Assembly: GCA_036345935.2 (NCBI GenBank)
Contig: JADWOT020000007.1
Location: forward strand, 6,774,644 to 6,838,643
Source: Taenia hydatigena
Taxonomy: Eukaryota; Platyhelminthes; Cestoda; Cyclophyllidea; Taeniidae
Length of the DNA: 64,000 nucleotides
Direction: 5' to 3'
Positions 12,672-24,684 of the stretch are shown one piece after another (position 1 is the first letter of the stretch; every line of letters begins with the position of its first letter). The notes under the pieces are model-generated. The model was not told where the DNA came from and ran no database searches. It saw only the letters and a program-made list of their open reading frames with translations. The position numbers and the translations under genes are program-made.

Positions 12672-13005
12672 TAACACTCGTCTGACATTCGCCTTTCTCA
12701 TCCTCCCCCGCCTCCTTTTTCAATATAAAGGAACGACTGTGGAATTCAAAGTTAAACCCACCTCTGCTAGCACCTTTTCTAACAAATGGTGCATAGGAGT
12801 GGAATAGGACTGGACCACGTCTTCCAATCTGTAAATTTTGATAATGAAAATGATAAGCGAGGAATTGAGACTTACAGTGTACAAATTAGTTGTAACACCC
12901 CTGTCAAAGGAGGGAGGATTCGCACTTAAAAGATCCTTCAACCTTCTAGTCTTTCCAATACATTAATAATATCACCGAGTAAGACATGCGTAAAGCCATT
13001 TATTT
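12665..13005 (+). repeat. Detached distal part of duplicated segment, copy A
   Basis: Homologous to 41715-42050 of the right arm (and inverted to about 31.88-32.22 kb of the left arm). Matches include CTAACAAATG, CCACGTCTTCCAA, GTAAATTTTGATAATGAAAAT and AATAATAT. In copy B an open frame (about 41786-41880, ending VELSHVFQT at a GTAAGT donor) is possible; in this copy the same frame has stops and a one-base shift, so any exon here is dead. Confidence 0.7.
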
Positions 13006-13239
13006 CATTCGCATGCTCATGTATTTCAATATTCCCCAACCAAAAGAGAAACTTTCCAATTGAAACAGCGCTGCTTTGGTGTTCAATGCAAGGATACCTA
13101 ATTTCGAATGAAGGTCAGAGAAGCTTATCAAATCAAGAGAGTCAGACGTTTCAGCTAATCGTATAAGGATAGCACTCTAGCCAATGATGATGCGCCAAGT
13201 GGTCGCGTTTGATAAGGCTGGGTATGAAGATATGAGCCG

Positions 13240-15912
13240 ATGAGATACTGTTGCTAGGCTGAGCGGAAGCGGGTTAGAGTCGATGCGATTAAACCGAATG
13301 ACGAAATGAATGAAAATGTGACACTTAATGTAGCCTAAACACCTAAGCGATTGCCATTTCGTAAAAAACACGGTTATGGGGTTTACAGGTCAGCTTCTAA
13401 GCGTTGAGGCATAAAAGGCATGGCTAAGTTGCTGATGCTTAATTTTTTGAGATAGGCGAGACGAACACCATAAAATAACCCACCCCGCATTAATTGAATC
13501 CGACCCTCATCCTGCAAATTTGACACGGCACTCTTCATAATAAGGGTAACAGGGATTTGACGGAAGAATGGTCACGAGACGATCTCACTGGTTCTTCTGA
13601 TAATTAAAATCTTGTAGAATGGACACATAAAATGGAATAGACTTTCAGTAGACACTTTAGACAAAATAAGTTGGGGTGCAGCAAGTCAAGTGCCATCAGG
13701 GCTAAAAAGCAAACTGTGTGTAAGGTTTTAAACAACCCTGTTTCACAAACACGATGGCAGAGCTGCTTATGGTCTACAAAAACTAATACCTGGGGTGACC
13801 TATGGGTTCGATTTGCAGCAACTCGTGCCCCGGTCACTGCTAGTGGTGCATAACTCTACCCACACTGAGCTATCGCCAAGTATCCGACTGCGAGAATACA
13901 CGTCATCAAAGATGGTATCTGTGGGAGATAACTGCATTCTCAACAATTGTTCTATTTACGTGTTTTGAAAGTCCTACTTCCATGTTTGACTATTAAGCAC
14001 TTTCTTGAACATAACGCCCTTGTCCACCTTATCCTCATCAGTTGAAATCGTGCCACACAACCATCATTTATGCACGCTAACACTCACTATGAGACCAAGA
14101 TTAATTCGGAAAATAATTATGTGAGGCTGAATTTTAGTCATTATTTCAGTCATTTTTTCATGTTCAGTCGCATATCGCGCAGGCACGTAGACACACACGC
14201 TTGCGTCACACCACCTCTACTCTCACTCATACGCGTTGGTAAGAAATCATCTGCACCGAAGTCTTGTCCATTGCATACCGCTCTGTAGCGCTCAAAGAAA
14301 TTCACTACTTCTACTCTGCAGCACGTTAAGCGAAAATCAACACTGTGTGCAGACGTTGACGATCTAATTATCAAACTTGCCGCCAAGTCATACAAACCAG
14401 CGCCACTTAAATGCATCAATTTGCCCGACATTTCTTGCCAAGCCACTAATGTACCGTTTATCACAGAAACTGCACTCTCAAAGTAGGTATAGTAGGGCCA
14501 ATATATTGCTTGCTCCGATTATTTAATGAATTAAATTACGCTTAAGAGGCCTCCTATAACGTTCTGCATTTATTAAGAAGCAATGGTGCGGTCAGTGGTC
14601 TGGTTAAGCGCGGCTTGCTTATGAACTAGCCTGTCACTTATCATGCCACCAAGAGTGCAGACACAAATGCAGAAGAATGATAGCATTGCATGATTTAAAA
14701 GGACTGGTTGGTAATAGGTCACATATAGCTTCTATTAGCCTTCAACAGAAGTCCAAACCACTAAAATCCGACAAAACTGGATGGCAAAGGCCAATGCTTT
14801 GATTGCAATGCATAAACCCTTCCCCAATGCTAAGAGCTAAACCTTGGGAACTTGATTGTGACTGAATATGTCCCCACTTTGTTATTTTGCATTTATGCTA
14901 TGCTTTGAATCTCAACACTCCCATGATTTGTAGAATAAAAGTTAAAAAGTTTAATTTCTGTCCAGTTTGCCATTCGCCTAGAAGGGCACAGCACGTAACC
15001 AAAGCAAAAATCACCCAATCTCCTAGGCAGTCAGATGCTCGGTTTACCAATCACTTCGTACAATAAACATCTTTCGTGGCAGTACTCAAATTTTCTCAGG
15101 TGTGCAATTACGTGTACGCCTCTAACCGATGCTGCGCTGAGAACCAAGAATGGCGAAGAAAGCCATGATTTTATTAGATCATCAAAACCACAAATGCCTT
15201 GGCTCTCAAGCCAGACAAGAAAGCAGGTGCGGTAATATGAGTAGAAGACGTGCTTTTGCCGTCAGCAACACCAGGACAGATATAATCAGTCTAGTCGGTG
15301 GTCATTAGGCATGCTTCAACACCACGCATCCTGGCAGAGTTCTGTCCTTAAGATCCTTTAATCTCAATATCGGTAGCACCCTTTTGCATGCAGACTTTTG
15401 GACGCACTGATTGCGGACACATACGTGTCCCTTTGGAGATTGGCTGCAACTGGTCTCACATGTATATGTCATAATCTCATCATTCCTTCCGTCAGCCGGC
15501 CAATCAGGCAATCGGTCTAAAGGAAGTCATACTTACGCGGGCTTGTATTGACAAACGATAAAGTATTGTGAATTCCTCCAATCAGGTTGCATGTAGTCAC
15601 ATTGCCGCATGGCGCAGCCCAGCAGGTTTAATTTCGCCCAAACCACCTGTTATGCGCAATGAAAGCATGACAAGCCATACTGTGTGGTGGGTAGATACGT
15701 AAAACCATGTTCTGCACTTCCATCCATTTGCTTCTCCTTTCTTAACCTGCACTAACTTGCAAGTAGGCATTCGATGCTTGCGAAGAAGTAACCTTACAAA
15801 GCACACTTAATGGCATCTATGCGCTGCACCCAATTAGTGGCGTGTATGTGGTGTTCTCTTACCTGTGTGTAATGACTACACACGTAGCTTCAAGAGTTGT
15901 TGAAATAATTGT
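13240..15912 (+). repeat. Direct duplication, unit 1 (2673 bp)
   Basis: The unit is repeated almost exactly at 15914-18582 with an offset of 2674. Differences are scattered single bases (about 1-2% by eye) and a 4-bp ACCT present only in this unit (near 15860). The unit begins ATGAGATACTGTTGC and ends GTTGAAATAATTGT. No gene is supported inside: the same small frames recur in both units on both strands, with stop and missense changes between them. Confidence 0.9.
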
Positions 15913-15913
15913 N
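15913..15913. other. Single ambiguous base at the duplication junction
   Basis: One N lies exactly between the end of unit 1 and the start of unit 2. Some scaffolders write a single n where two contigs are judged to overlap or abut but could not be merged. Confidence 0.95.
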
Positions 15914-18582
15914 ATGAGATACTGTTGCTAGGCTGAACGGAAGCGGGTTAGAGTCGATGCGATTAAACCGAATGACGAAATGAATGAAAATGTGACACTT
16001 AATGTAGCCTAAACACCTAAGCGATTGCCATTTCGTAAAAAACACGGTTATGGGGTTTACAGGCCAGCTTCTAAGCGTTGAGGCATACAAGGCATGGCTA
16101 AGTTGCTGATGCTCAATTTTTTGAGATAGGCGAGACGAACACCATAAAATAACCCACCCCGCATTAATTGAATCCGACCCTCATCCTGCAAATTTGACAC
16201 GGCACTCTTCATAATAAGGGTAACAGGGATTTGACGGAAGAATGGTCACGAGACGATCTCACTGGTTCTTCTGATAATTAAAATCTTGTAGAATGGACGC
16301 ATAAAATGGAATAGACTTTCAGTAGACACTTTAGACAAAATAAGTTGGGGTGCAGCAAGTCAAGTGCCATCAGGGCTAAAAAACAAACTGTGTGTAAGGT
16401 TTTAAACAACCCTGTTTCACAAACACGATGGCAGAGCTGCTTATGGTCTACAAAAACTAATACCTGGGGTGACCTGTGGGTTCGATTTGCAGCAACTCGT
16501 GCCCCGGTCACTGCTAGTGGTGCATAACTCTACCCACACTGAGCTATCGCCAAGTATCCGACTTCGAGAATACACGTCATCAAAGATGGTATCTGTGGGA
16601 GATAACTGCATTCTCAACAATTGTTCTATTTACGTGTTTTGAAAGTCCTACTTCCATGTTTGACTATTAAGCACTTTCTTGAACATAACGCCCTTGTCCA
16701 CCTTATCCTCATCAGTTGAAATCGTGCCACACAACCATCATTTATGCACGCTAACACTCACTATGAGACCAAGATTAGTTCGGAAAATAATTATGTGAGG
16801 CTGAATTTTAGTCATTATCTCAGCCATTTTTTCATGTTCAGTCGCATATCGCGCAGGCACGTAGACACACACGCTTGCGTCACACCACCTCTACTCTCAC
16901 TCATACGCGTTGGTAAGAAATCATCTGCACCGAAGTCTTGTCCATTGCATACCGCTCTGTAGCGCTCAAAGGAATTCACTACTTCTACTCTGCAGCACGT
17001 TAAGCAGAAATCAACACTGTGTGCAGACTTTGACGATCTAATTATCAAACTTGCCGCCAAGTCATACAAACCAGCGCCACTTAAATGCATCAATTTGCCC
17101 GACATTTCTTACCAAGCCACTAATGCACCATTTATCACAGAAACTGCACTCTCAAAGTAGGTATATTAGGGCCAATATATTGCTTGCTCCGATTATTTAA
17201 TGAATTAAATTACGCTTAAGAGGCCTCCTATAACGTTCTGCATTTATTAAGAAGCAATGGTGCGGTCAGTGGTCTGGTTAAGCGCGGCTTGCTTATGAAC
17301 TAGCCTGTCACTTATCATGCCACCAAGAGTGCAGACCCAAATGCAGAAGAATGATAGCATTGCATGATTTAAAAGGACTGGTTGGTAATGGGTTACATAT
17401 AGCTTCTATTAGCCTTCAACAGAAGTCCAAACCACTAAAATCCGACAAAACTGGATGGCAAAGGCCAATGCTTTGATTGCAATGCATTAACCCTTCCCCA
17501 ATGCTAAGAGCTATACCTTTGGAACTTGATTGTGACTGAATATGTCCCCACTTTGTTATTTTGCATTTATGCTATGCTTTGAATCTCAACACTCCCATGA
17601 TTTGTAGAATAAAAGTTAAAAAGTTTAATTTCTGTCCAGTTTGCCATTCGCCTAGAAGGGCACAGCACGTAACCAAAGCAAAAATCACCCAATCTCCTAG
17701 GCAGTCAGATGCTCGGTTTACCAATCACTCCGTACGATAAACATCTTTCGTGGCAGTACTCAAATTTTCTCAGGTGTGCAATTACGTGTACGCCTCTAAC
17801 CGATGCTGCGCTGAGAACCAAGAATGGCGAAGAAAGCCATGATTTTATTCGATCATCAAAACCACAAATGCCTTGGCTCTCAAGCCAGGCAAGAAAGCAG
17901 GTGCGGTAATATGAGTAGAAGACGTGCTTTTGCCGTCAGCAACACCAGGACAGATATAATCAGTCTAGTCGGTGGTCATTAGGCATGCTTCAACACCACG
18001 CATCCTGGCAGAGTTCTGTCCTTAAGACCCTTTAATCTCAATGTCGGTAGCACCCTTTTGCATGCAGACTTTTGGACGCACTGATTGCGGACACATACGT
18101 GTCCCTTTGGAGATTGGCTGCAACTGGTCTCACATGTATATGTCATAATCTCATCATTCCTTCCGTCAGCCGGCCAATCAGGCAATCGGTCTAAAGGAAG
18201 ACATACTTACGCGGGCTTGTATTGAAAAACGATAATGTATTGTGAATTCCTCCAATCAGGTCGCATGTAGTCACATTGCCGCATGGCGCAGCCCAGCAGA
18301 TTTGATTTCGCCCAAACCATCTGTTATGCGCAATGAAAGCATAACAAGCCATACTGTGTGGTGGGTAGATACGTAAAACCATGTTCTGCACTTCCATCCA
18401 TTTGCTTCTCCTTTCTTAACCTGCACTAACTTGCAAGTAGGCATTCGATGCTTGCGAAGAAGTAACCTTACAAAGCACACTTAATAGCATCTATGCGCTG
18501 CACCCAATTAGTGGCGTGTATGTGGTGTTCTCTTGTGTGTAATGACTACACACGTAGCTTCAAGAGTTGTTGAAATAATTGT
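15914..18582 (+). repeat. Direct duplication, unit 2 (2669 bp)
   Basis: Second unit, co-linear with 13240-15912 and slightly different by substitutions. Sequence left of unit 1 and right of unit 2 is unique, so a single-copy locus flanked by both is the simplest arrangement. No supported gene. Confidence 0.9.
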
Positions 18583-19336
18583 AGTGCTTGTCTTCATTCC
18601 TCCATCCGCAAGCGGCTTCGTTGATAGGTGGCTTAACACCACCGACAGCTGCGGTATTTTGTTGAAGTCCCTCGTAGTGTGGATGTTGCCTCCGATTCGG
18701 ATGCTCGAATCTGCATTGGCTGGCTCAATAATCAGCTAGTGGTTCCAGTCTACTTGAGTATTCCTGGTTAAGTTGAAACGGGCACCATAGAATGCTGCCA
18801 AGTACATCATCATATGGTTTATCTTGAAGTGCGTACAAGTATGTCACTCACTATGAACGCAAAGAGAGGGAACGCACCATTAGTAGCATATTGCTGGCAG
18901 GAGGATACACCCTCATTCGAACTCCCAAATGAGCCTCTAGCATTTGTGCTTGCCCCACGTCTGTGGATCTCTGGTGCGATGCAGCAGATACGAGAGCAAT
19001 CAGGTCGAAGACTATCGAAAAGAGACCTAGCAGTACAATAATTATGCAGATTCACTACTTCGCTTGCACAGAGCAACATTTGAGTGTGAAGTTGACGGAT
19101 GCTCGGTAATTTTTAACTCACCGTTCTGTGGGCACGTCATCGTGGCAAGTAGGCTAGAAGGACGAGGGGATCCCCTCTTAAAACAAAATTCTTGCTTTAC
19201 AGTAAAATTATTAACTACACAACATTTTTTTTGGAATCCAAAAACTTTCCGTTCGATATTTCGTCTTAGTAAAGTCAGTAATACAGTTATTAGCTTCTGA
19301 TAAGGATTGTGAGGAACGGAGTGCCTTCAGACAGTT
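18583..19336. other. Short unique stretch before the inverted repeat
   Basis: Only mutually antisense frames (18814-19041 + and 18819-19079 -) are seen. No domain, RNA gene or repeat is recognised. Confidence 0.4.
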
Positions 19337-19399
19337 GACTGTGGTGAAGATCACCATAAACACTGGGCATTTCTTCTGTGCTTAGATGAGCCATACTCA

Positions 19400-19810
19400 C
19401 AAAATCTGATTTCAGAATATCAGCATGATGGTTCCCAGTTGGGAACAGAAACATCCAAATCGAGGATGTTTTGAGCTAGTAAAATTGGCACATCAGTCAT
19501 TGGAAGCGGTTCGAAAGTGCCCGTGTCAGATGTGATTCCCATACACCTCACCACTTCCTTGCCGAAACGCATTCCCTGCTATTGAATTTCACATGAAGAA
19601 AATGAAGCCTTTTCAATGGCCTTCATCTCAGCCTGAACGATGCTGTGACCATTAGAACACATGCTATTCTTCCCTATTTTATCTTGATTCATGAGCATAT
19701 CCGAATATTTCATTATCAAATCACCCCATGCGCTTGACCTAAATGACAAGAGCATTATTTCACCAGTTATTGCGGAAGGAATATTACACCCAGGAATGAT
19801 TGCTAACTGC
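19400..19810 (-). pseudogene. Unrecognised exon-like segment with internal stop (left copy)
   Basis: On the minus strand a long frame reads, in pieces, PGCNIPSAITGEIMLLSF, SNGHSIVQAEMKAIEKASFS, then an in-frame TAG, then GMRFGKEVVRCMGITSDTGT and PMTDVPILL. Related copies lie at 48327-48790 (-), where the TAG codon is AAG and the frame is open, and at 61229-61566 (+), which shares the TAG and is also frameshifted. Shared residues around HSIxQAE, GMRFGKEV, SDTGTF and MTDxPILL point to a former protein-coding exon. I do not recognise the family. The shared stop implies inactivation before the arms were duplicated. Confidence 0.45.
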
Positions 19811-19856
19811 GCCTTCCTTCCACTCTAGGATCGAGCAGTAAAACGGCTCTCTTCAG

Positions 19857-20084
19857 CTAACGCACCTTCATTTTCACTAACTCAAGCAACCATGCATAGA
19901 TTATGATGTCATCACCGTTGCGACTCCAGATTATGACTACACTGTGACAGTTATCTCTGAGTAACAACGCCATTTGAGTTGGAAGGCGATCACAACAATA
20001 GCAGACACCATTTTGACAAGTAATAAATGTTTTATCATAAAACTTGGGAACGAGATGACATTTATTGCCACAAATACTGTACAA
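19857..20084 (-). CDS. Hypothetical cysteine-rich ORF, left arm only intact
   Basis: A 75-codon frame contains SICGNKCHLVPKFYD and QNGVCYCCDRLP; six of its cysteines sit in the first half. It begins with a non-ATG codon in the open frame, so it would have to be an exon. The right-arm counterpart (about 60.79-61.02 kb, +) carries a stop at the CC position and further stops, so the frame is not conserved. It lies head to head with the F-box copy. Weak candidate; may be chance. Confidence 0.2.
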   Translation of the reverse strand: MYSICGNKCHLVPKFYDKTFITCQNGVCYCCDRLPTQMALLLRDNCHSVVIIWSRNGDDIIIYAWLLELVKMKVR

Positions 20085-20461
20085 CTTTGTTCGACTTTAG
20101 TAAATTGAATTTTAACATTTTAAATAAGCTAACCTTTGAAATACGCATCTATGGCCGATTAACAATCTGTATGTGCGTGCATTTTTGATATATCGTCCAA
20201 GCACGCCCAACTGAAGGAGACCCCTATCGCGCTACATTCAAACAAATTTGGTTCCTAAAGCAAACGCCAACTTTGTTTTCCTTGACTGTACTGAAACCCA
20301 TTGCTTTACATTTTTATAGAAACACAATTTGTCATTTACCTTGCAAATCGAATTCGCGGCATCGTTTGACTGACTGTGCTCGACCAGTATACCAGATATG
20401 CGATCATTTCAAATCATTCACAGAGCGGGCCAGAAGTTGCGTGGTCTACCAGACATTTACT

Positions 20462-21507
20462 ATGGCAACCAGAGTGAGTCATTTGCGATCTCCCTTTTAG
20501 CTTCTGTCTCCATTGCGGTGCATCACATAAGGCATTTATTACTTTTAGGAACAAGTGCCAAGCATTTGTGATCTTCCTTTTGAAGTACTGGCAAGAATTT
20601 TCAGTTTCCTCAATGAGGCTGATCGCTTGAGTTTTAGTAAAGCTATTCCAGGATTGAGCTCTATATTTTCTGAGAAGATTAGTCACCAAGATTTTTATGG
20701 ACACATCGGTCATTTTACATGGTTCGATAAGCAACTCTGTGATGCATTATGGTCAGAGAACTTGCTTGCTGCCCACCTAACTGTTCTTCGAGCTTACCTA
20801 TATTACATGGAACAAAATCGTCTGTGGTTTCGTCGCTCCTTCGCCCGTGTTTCCATACTTGCATTGGAACCTCTTTCATGCCTCATTATCTCTCCGACGG
20901 CGAGCATAGAGCCATTGTCTGTGGGAGATTTGCACGCACTTGAGCCTTATGTGCATGAAGTGGATAGAAGTAGTGATGTGTTCGTGCCATTGCAAAACCA
21001 ACATCAGAAGGCCATCTTACGCCTACCCATAATAAAAAGGCGCGGCTTGACTGAGGTTTTGGTCGAAACCTCATTTCTGTCGTCTTGCATCGGGTCACAG
21101 TTTCCCGGAATATCGTCATATTCTGACGATCTACTCGCAGCAGACAAAACAAAGATTAGGAGAGCCAACTGTGTTCTCTACTTTGTGGATTAGCAAAAGT
21201 GTACAGACAAGTAGAATATTTGGATAACACTGAAGACGATTGCAAGGAGCCTGCCACACTGATTGTGGTAGTTGCAGTGACTGCAAAAGAGGGCAAAACG
21301 CATGCGCTGAAACAGATCGAGGAGTTTTATCGCGACCTTGGCAGCTCTAGGGACTCCCCATTAGCAGCCATTTCGACGAATTGGCGACTGTGGTGCCTGT
21401 ACGAGGGCGAACTTGGTTATCTGAATTGGATGGAGATATTTAGATGGGCCTGTCTTGTCTCCATTTGGAAGCGGAATGAGTACTATCGAGGTGGAAGTCT
21501 ATTTTGA
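20462..21507 (+). pseudogene. F-box protein, FBXO4-like; left-arm copy, broken
   Basis: Exon 1 (20462-20473) encodes MATR and ends at donor GTGAGT. A 75-bp intron (20474-20548, ending TTACTTTTAG) leads in frame to exon 2: EQVPSICDLPFEVLARIFSF..., a typical F-box start. Downstream VPLQNQHQKAILRLPI and ANCVLYFVD, then a block ending EGELGYLNWMEIF, follow the order of the atypical GTPase-like domain of FBXO4, a substrate receptor of SCF ubiquitin ligases. This copy has TAG at 21191-21193, a second TAG 24 bases on, a 10-bp deletion near 21255 and a roughly 28-bp insertion near 21445, all absent from the right-arm copy. It is therefore a pseudogene, or a truncated protein of about 218 residues keeping only the F-box part. 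The FBXO4 assignment rests on weak similarity; another F-box family is possible. Confidence 0.65.
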
Positions 21508-22690
21508 GACCCTTCTTATTGTTAGTTTGCTTTCAAAAGTGCTATAAATTAACCTTGCGAATAAAATAAATTGCTGAATGTTCCGGCAGTTTTAAATACC
21601 TTTTAGTGTTTTTTGCTTGGTTGTTTGCAGCGTTGAGCACGATGCTACTTTCAAGCACTTCCATAACCTGGAAATGTCTGTTGTGATAGTACACTAATAG
21701 CATTCCTGGAGGTAGCCACAAAGTAGCAACTTTGGATAGGCTTTAGGCCCCAAATGGAGGAAAATAACAATGGTGTTATTTGGGTAGTGTTATAGAGGAT
21801 CGCATAAGCACATATGATTCAAAAACAGGCATACTTACTGAGAAGTGTGTATTTCATTGCTAGCAATAGGAATCCACTCGACTATCGCAGCTGACAAATA
21901 ATTTAAAATGAGGGGTTTGCTACCAAGCCATGACTGGCTGGCATTAATCAAGATTTTCTGATTAATACTCTGCAAAATGCAATCAGGCACTTAGATGTTG
22001 TTATCCACTGCCAAAAGCTAATTTTAATTTGCCAGGTAAGATAAGTTTGCATCGTGACAGCTGCTTGACAGTAGGAGGTACTACTCACTTCCTTAAATTG
22101 CTTTACAGGATGTCGCTATCTTCGTCCAGTTCGACATCAGGGAGGTATTTTTCATTTCATGATGTGCAGTTGAGCATAGTTGCGGGTGCCGGATGATTTT
22201 TGCGGATTCGCTGCCACTGTCCTTTATCCCGTGTTCATTAGTGAGTCACTTTAATTTTACTTCAGGGAATGCTTCCTCACAATCAGGTAGTGCACAAATT
22301 GACTGATTATTGTGTGGATAGTGGACTCATTCCTTAGTTGACCTTGATACTGGCGTAGGCGATGACGTCAATGGCACGGCATGACTAAGATTGTGTGGAG
22401 GCTATCAAACCCTCCCCTACAAGGCGACCCGAGCGCTCGCAGCCGAGACGTGCGTATGTGTGCTGTCCCATTGATGGTATAAAAATGAGTTCATATCATT
22501 GATTGTCCTCAAAAGTGCAAAGGAAGAGGCTTTATGCTACTTTTCCTACCGCCGAACTGGCCGCGCAAGTCGCCTCATCGGTGTCGCACTTAACTTGTCC
22601 TACATGACTACGTATGGTATCTCTGCAATGTTAGTCGAGTGACTCCTAATGTATGCTTACCATTTATCAACATCCTGACATTGACCAAAC
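21508..22690. other. 3' flank of the F-box copy; AATAAA at 21560-21565
   Basis: An AATAAA signal lies about 50 bases after the last F-box-related frame and is conserved in the right arm (58501-58506, minus strand). The rest of the stretch is co-linear with 57.6-58.5 kb of the right arm, at about 10% divergence with indels. No other gene is supported. Confidence 0.5.
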
Positions 22691-22990
22691 TTACAATCGT
22701 GTTGCAGAACCAAAACGACGAAGAAACCGAAGCTGAAGAATTGCTATCACGTTATTCATTTTATGAATCCAGCATGTCAAACGGGACATAAAACTGAAAA
22801 ATTGCAGGCTGAATATATGCAGAAATGTACGTTTTGTTCAATTTCTTCTGCCGTACATACTGCTCAAACGTTAATGGTGTTCGGCTGTCTGTACGCCATT
22901 TTGAAGAACATTCGAGTCTGATCCAAATGTAATTTTTCACTACGCCTTGCATAAATACGCTCGCGGGATTCACTTGCGTAGTTGTCAACG
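22691..22990 (+). pseudogene. Exon-like block shared by both arms (unrecognised)
   Basis: After a good acceptor (ATCGTGTTGCAG, ending about 22708) two frames are open: a short one reading NQNDEETEAEELLSRY and a longer one reading TKTTKKPKLKN. The right arm (57114-57320, -) keeps both for a distance but differs by a 26-30 bp insertion and stops. A preceding block (right arm 57375-57644, -) reads PNWPLKSLIGVTLNLSFMTM, which resembles a membrane segment, while the left version is frameshifted. I cannot decide the true frame; at least one arm is non-functional. Confidence 0.25.
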
Positions 22991-24684
22991 TGTGGCAAAC
23001 GCATGGTTTGCTTGTTGGAATGCATGAGCCAATTCAAGAAGCAGAAAAACGGCTCATACTATTTAGAGGAAAGCACGTTTCGAAGTGGTCGAGCAATGCT
23101 GCAACGTGTAAAATCTACTTCTTGCTTTCATCGGAATAAAGGTGCATTTTTAAGCGCGTATTAATTTGTCTACTTCTCTGAAGGTCACAAACTTAGTCAA
23201 TTAGATCACTAGTTCATCAAAGGATAATAAAGTACTTGGCACTTATGTCTATCTAAGGAAATAATTCCTGTCTAATCAAATATGTATCTATTGTCGGTTC
23301 TGCCATTGGCGCTGCTACCATACTTAATGAGGTGGAAAAATCGTGACTTCTGACCGCATATTGCGTTTGCCAGTTCTAAACAATGGCAAGTTATACATGC
23401 ATCATGATTGCGTGACTTTGCAACTAGGCCGTACTAAAGGAATTAGTGTGCCAGCATCAAAGCGAGGTCACCTTTCATCCACCTAGATGTTCGACTTATT
23501 CGAACCTCATTCTCACTACCACATAATTTATCCATGTTAGTATCTCTTGATAATGACGGGTTATGGCAGCCTCTACCCCTTTCTTTCTATTAATTTGCTT
23601 TCCTTTATTTCTTTCTACTCTATCATCTTTTGCATTTTTATGTGCAAACTTTCTTGACAATTTAGCCACAGAATGTCTCACATCTCAAAACACCGATCTG
23701 CCACCAAAATTGGGATTCAAAATAGGCAAATATCTCAATGCACGAGGTTTGGTAAATTTTAGCACGAGTAATTTAGGTTGGAGGTGGATTGTCCTAACAC
23801 GATGCATTCCCGCTCTCCTTCATAAGGTCATTGACCAGTAGACCCGGCTGGACAGGCAGCTTTCCAACATATTGTTTTCACACCACTTAACGAACGCTTT
23901 TTAATGTACTCCTAAAGCTGGTCTGCATCATGAAGTTTCAGCTGACTGCAACTAACGCCTCGAATCCAGCTTTGCACAAACTCGTGCTCACAGAACTGCG
24001 CACTTCCGCAGTGAGCCAGACTATAACTGGACCGTGACATCTTTCGTGGTGTCACCAGCGCGCAAGACAGCATTGCAACATCGCCTTATTAGTAATAGTT
24101 TTGTCAACAGGTTATCATTTAGTATACTCAGCGCTACTGCCAATGGATGTGTCTCTGCCTATGCTTTTGCCAGTAAAATTGTGCTGCGTCATTGGGAAAG
24201 CTCACTTGATTGCCCAACTCTCACGACCGCAAAATCTATTTTGCAAGCTCTCTTGGTTCCTCGAAAGTGATATAGCAGCCACAACGGAACCGTTTGCATT
24301 CCACTAGCTTCTGATTGTTACATTTGTTATGGATTTGAGGGCGGCTAAATTAAGTGCAACGGGGTAGCTCGTGTAGTTTACACGGAGCCTTGACAGCCTT
24401 AGCAACTCTCCACTGCAGACGTAGTGAATCGAACACCACCGACGTAAACATAACAATAAATTGGTCTAGCTTATTACCGCGGGGCTGATATGATGCGGCC
24501 TCCAAAGGAACGGAGGCGAAACATTTGATATAGTCTTTATTTTGTGGCCAACAGTGGCGAAGCATATTTGCTTTATTCTTTTGCGTTACATATATGACTA
24601 GCTATTTTCACTAAGATTACCTTCTGGAGACCGCGCCTTTGCCAAATAGCGTAGTCTTCCGATTAAATTACGTAATGCCAAGCC

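Noticed and set aside
13750..13830. tRNA-like motif (GGCAGAGCTGCTTATGG ... GGGTTCGATTT), repeated at 16424
   Set aside because: A- and B-box-like words are present but no cloverleaf can be drawn and spacing is too long for a normal tRNA.
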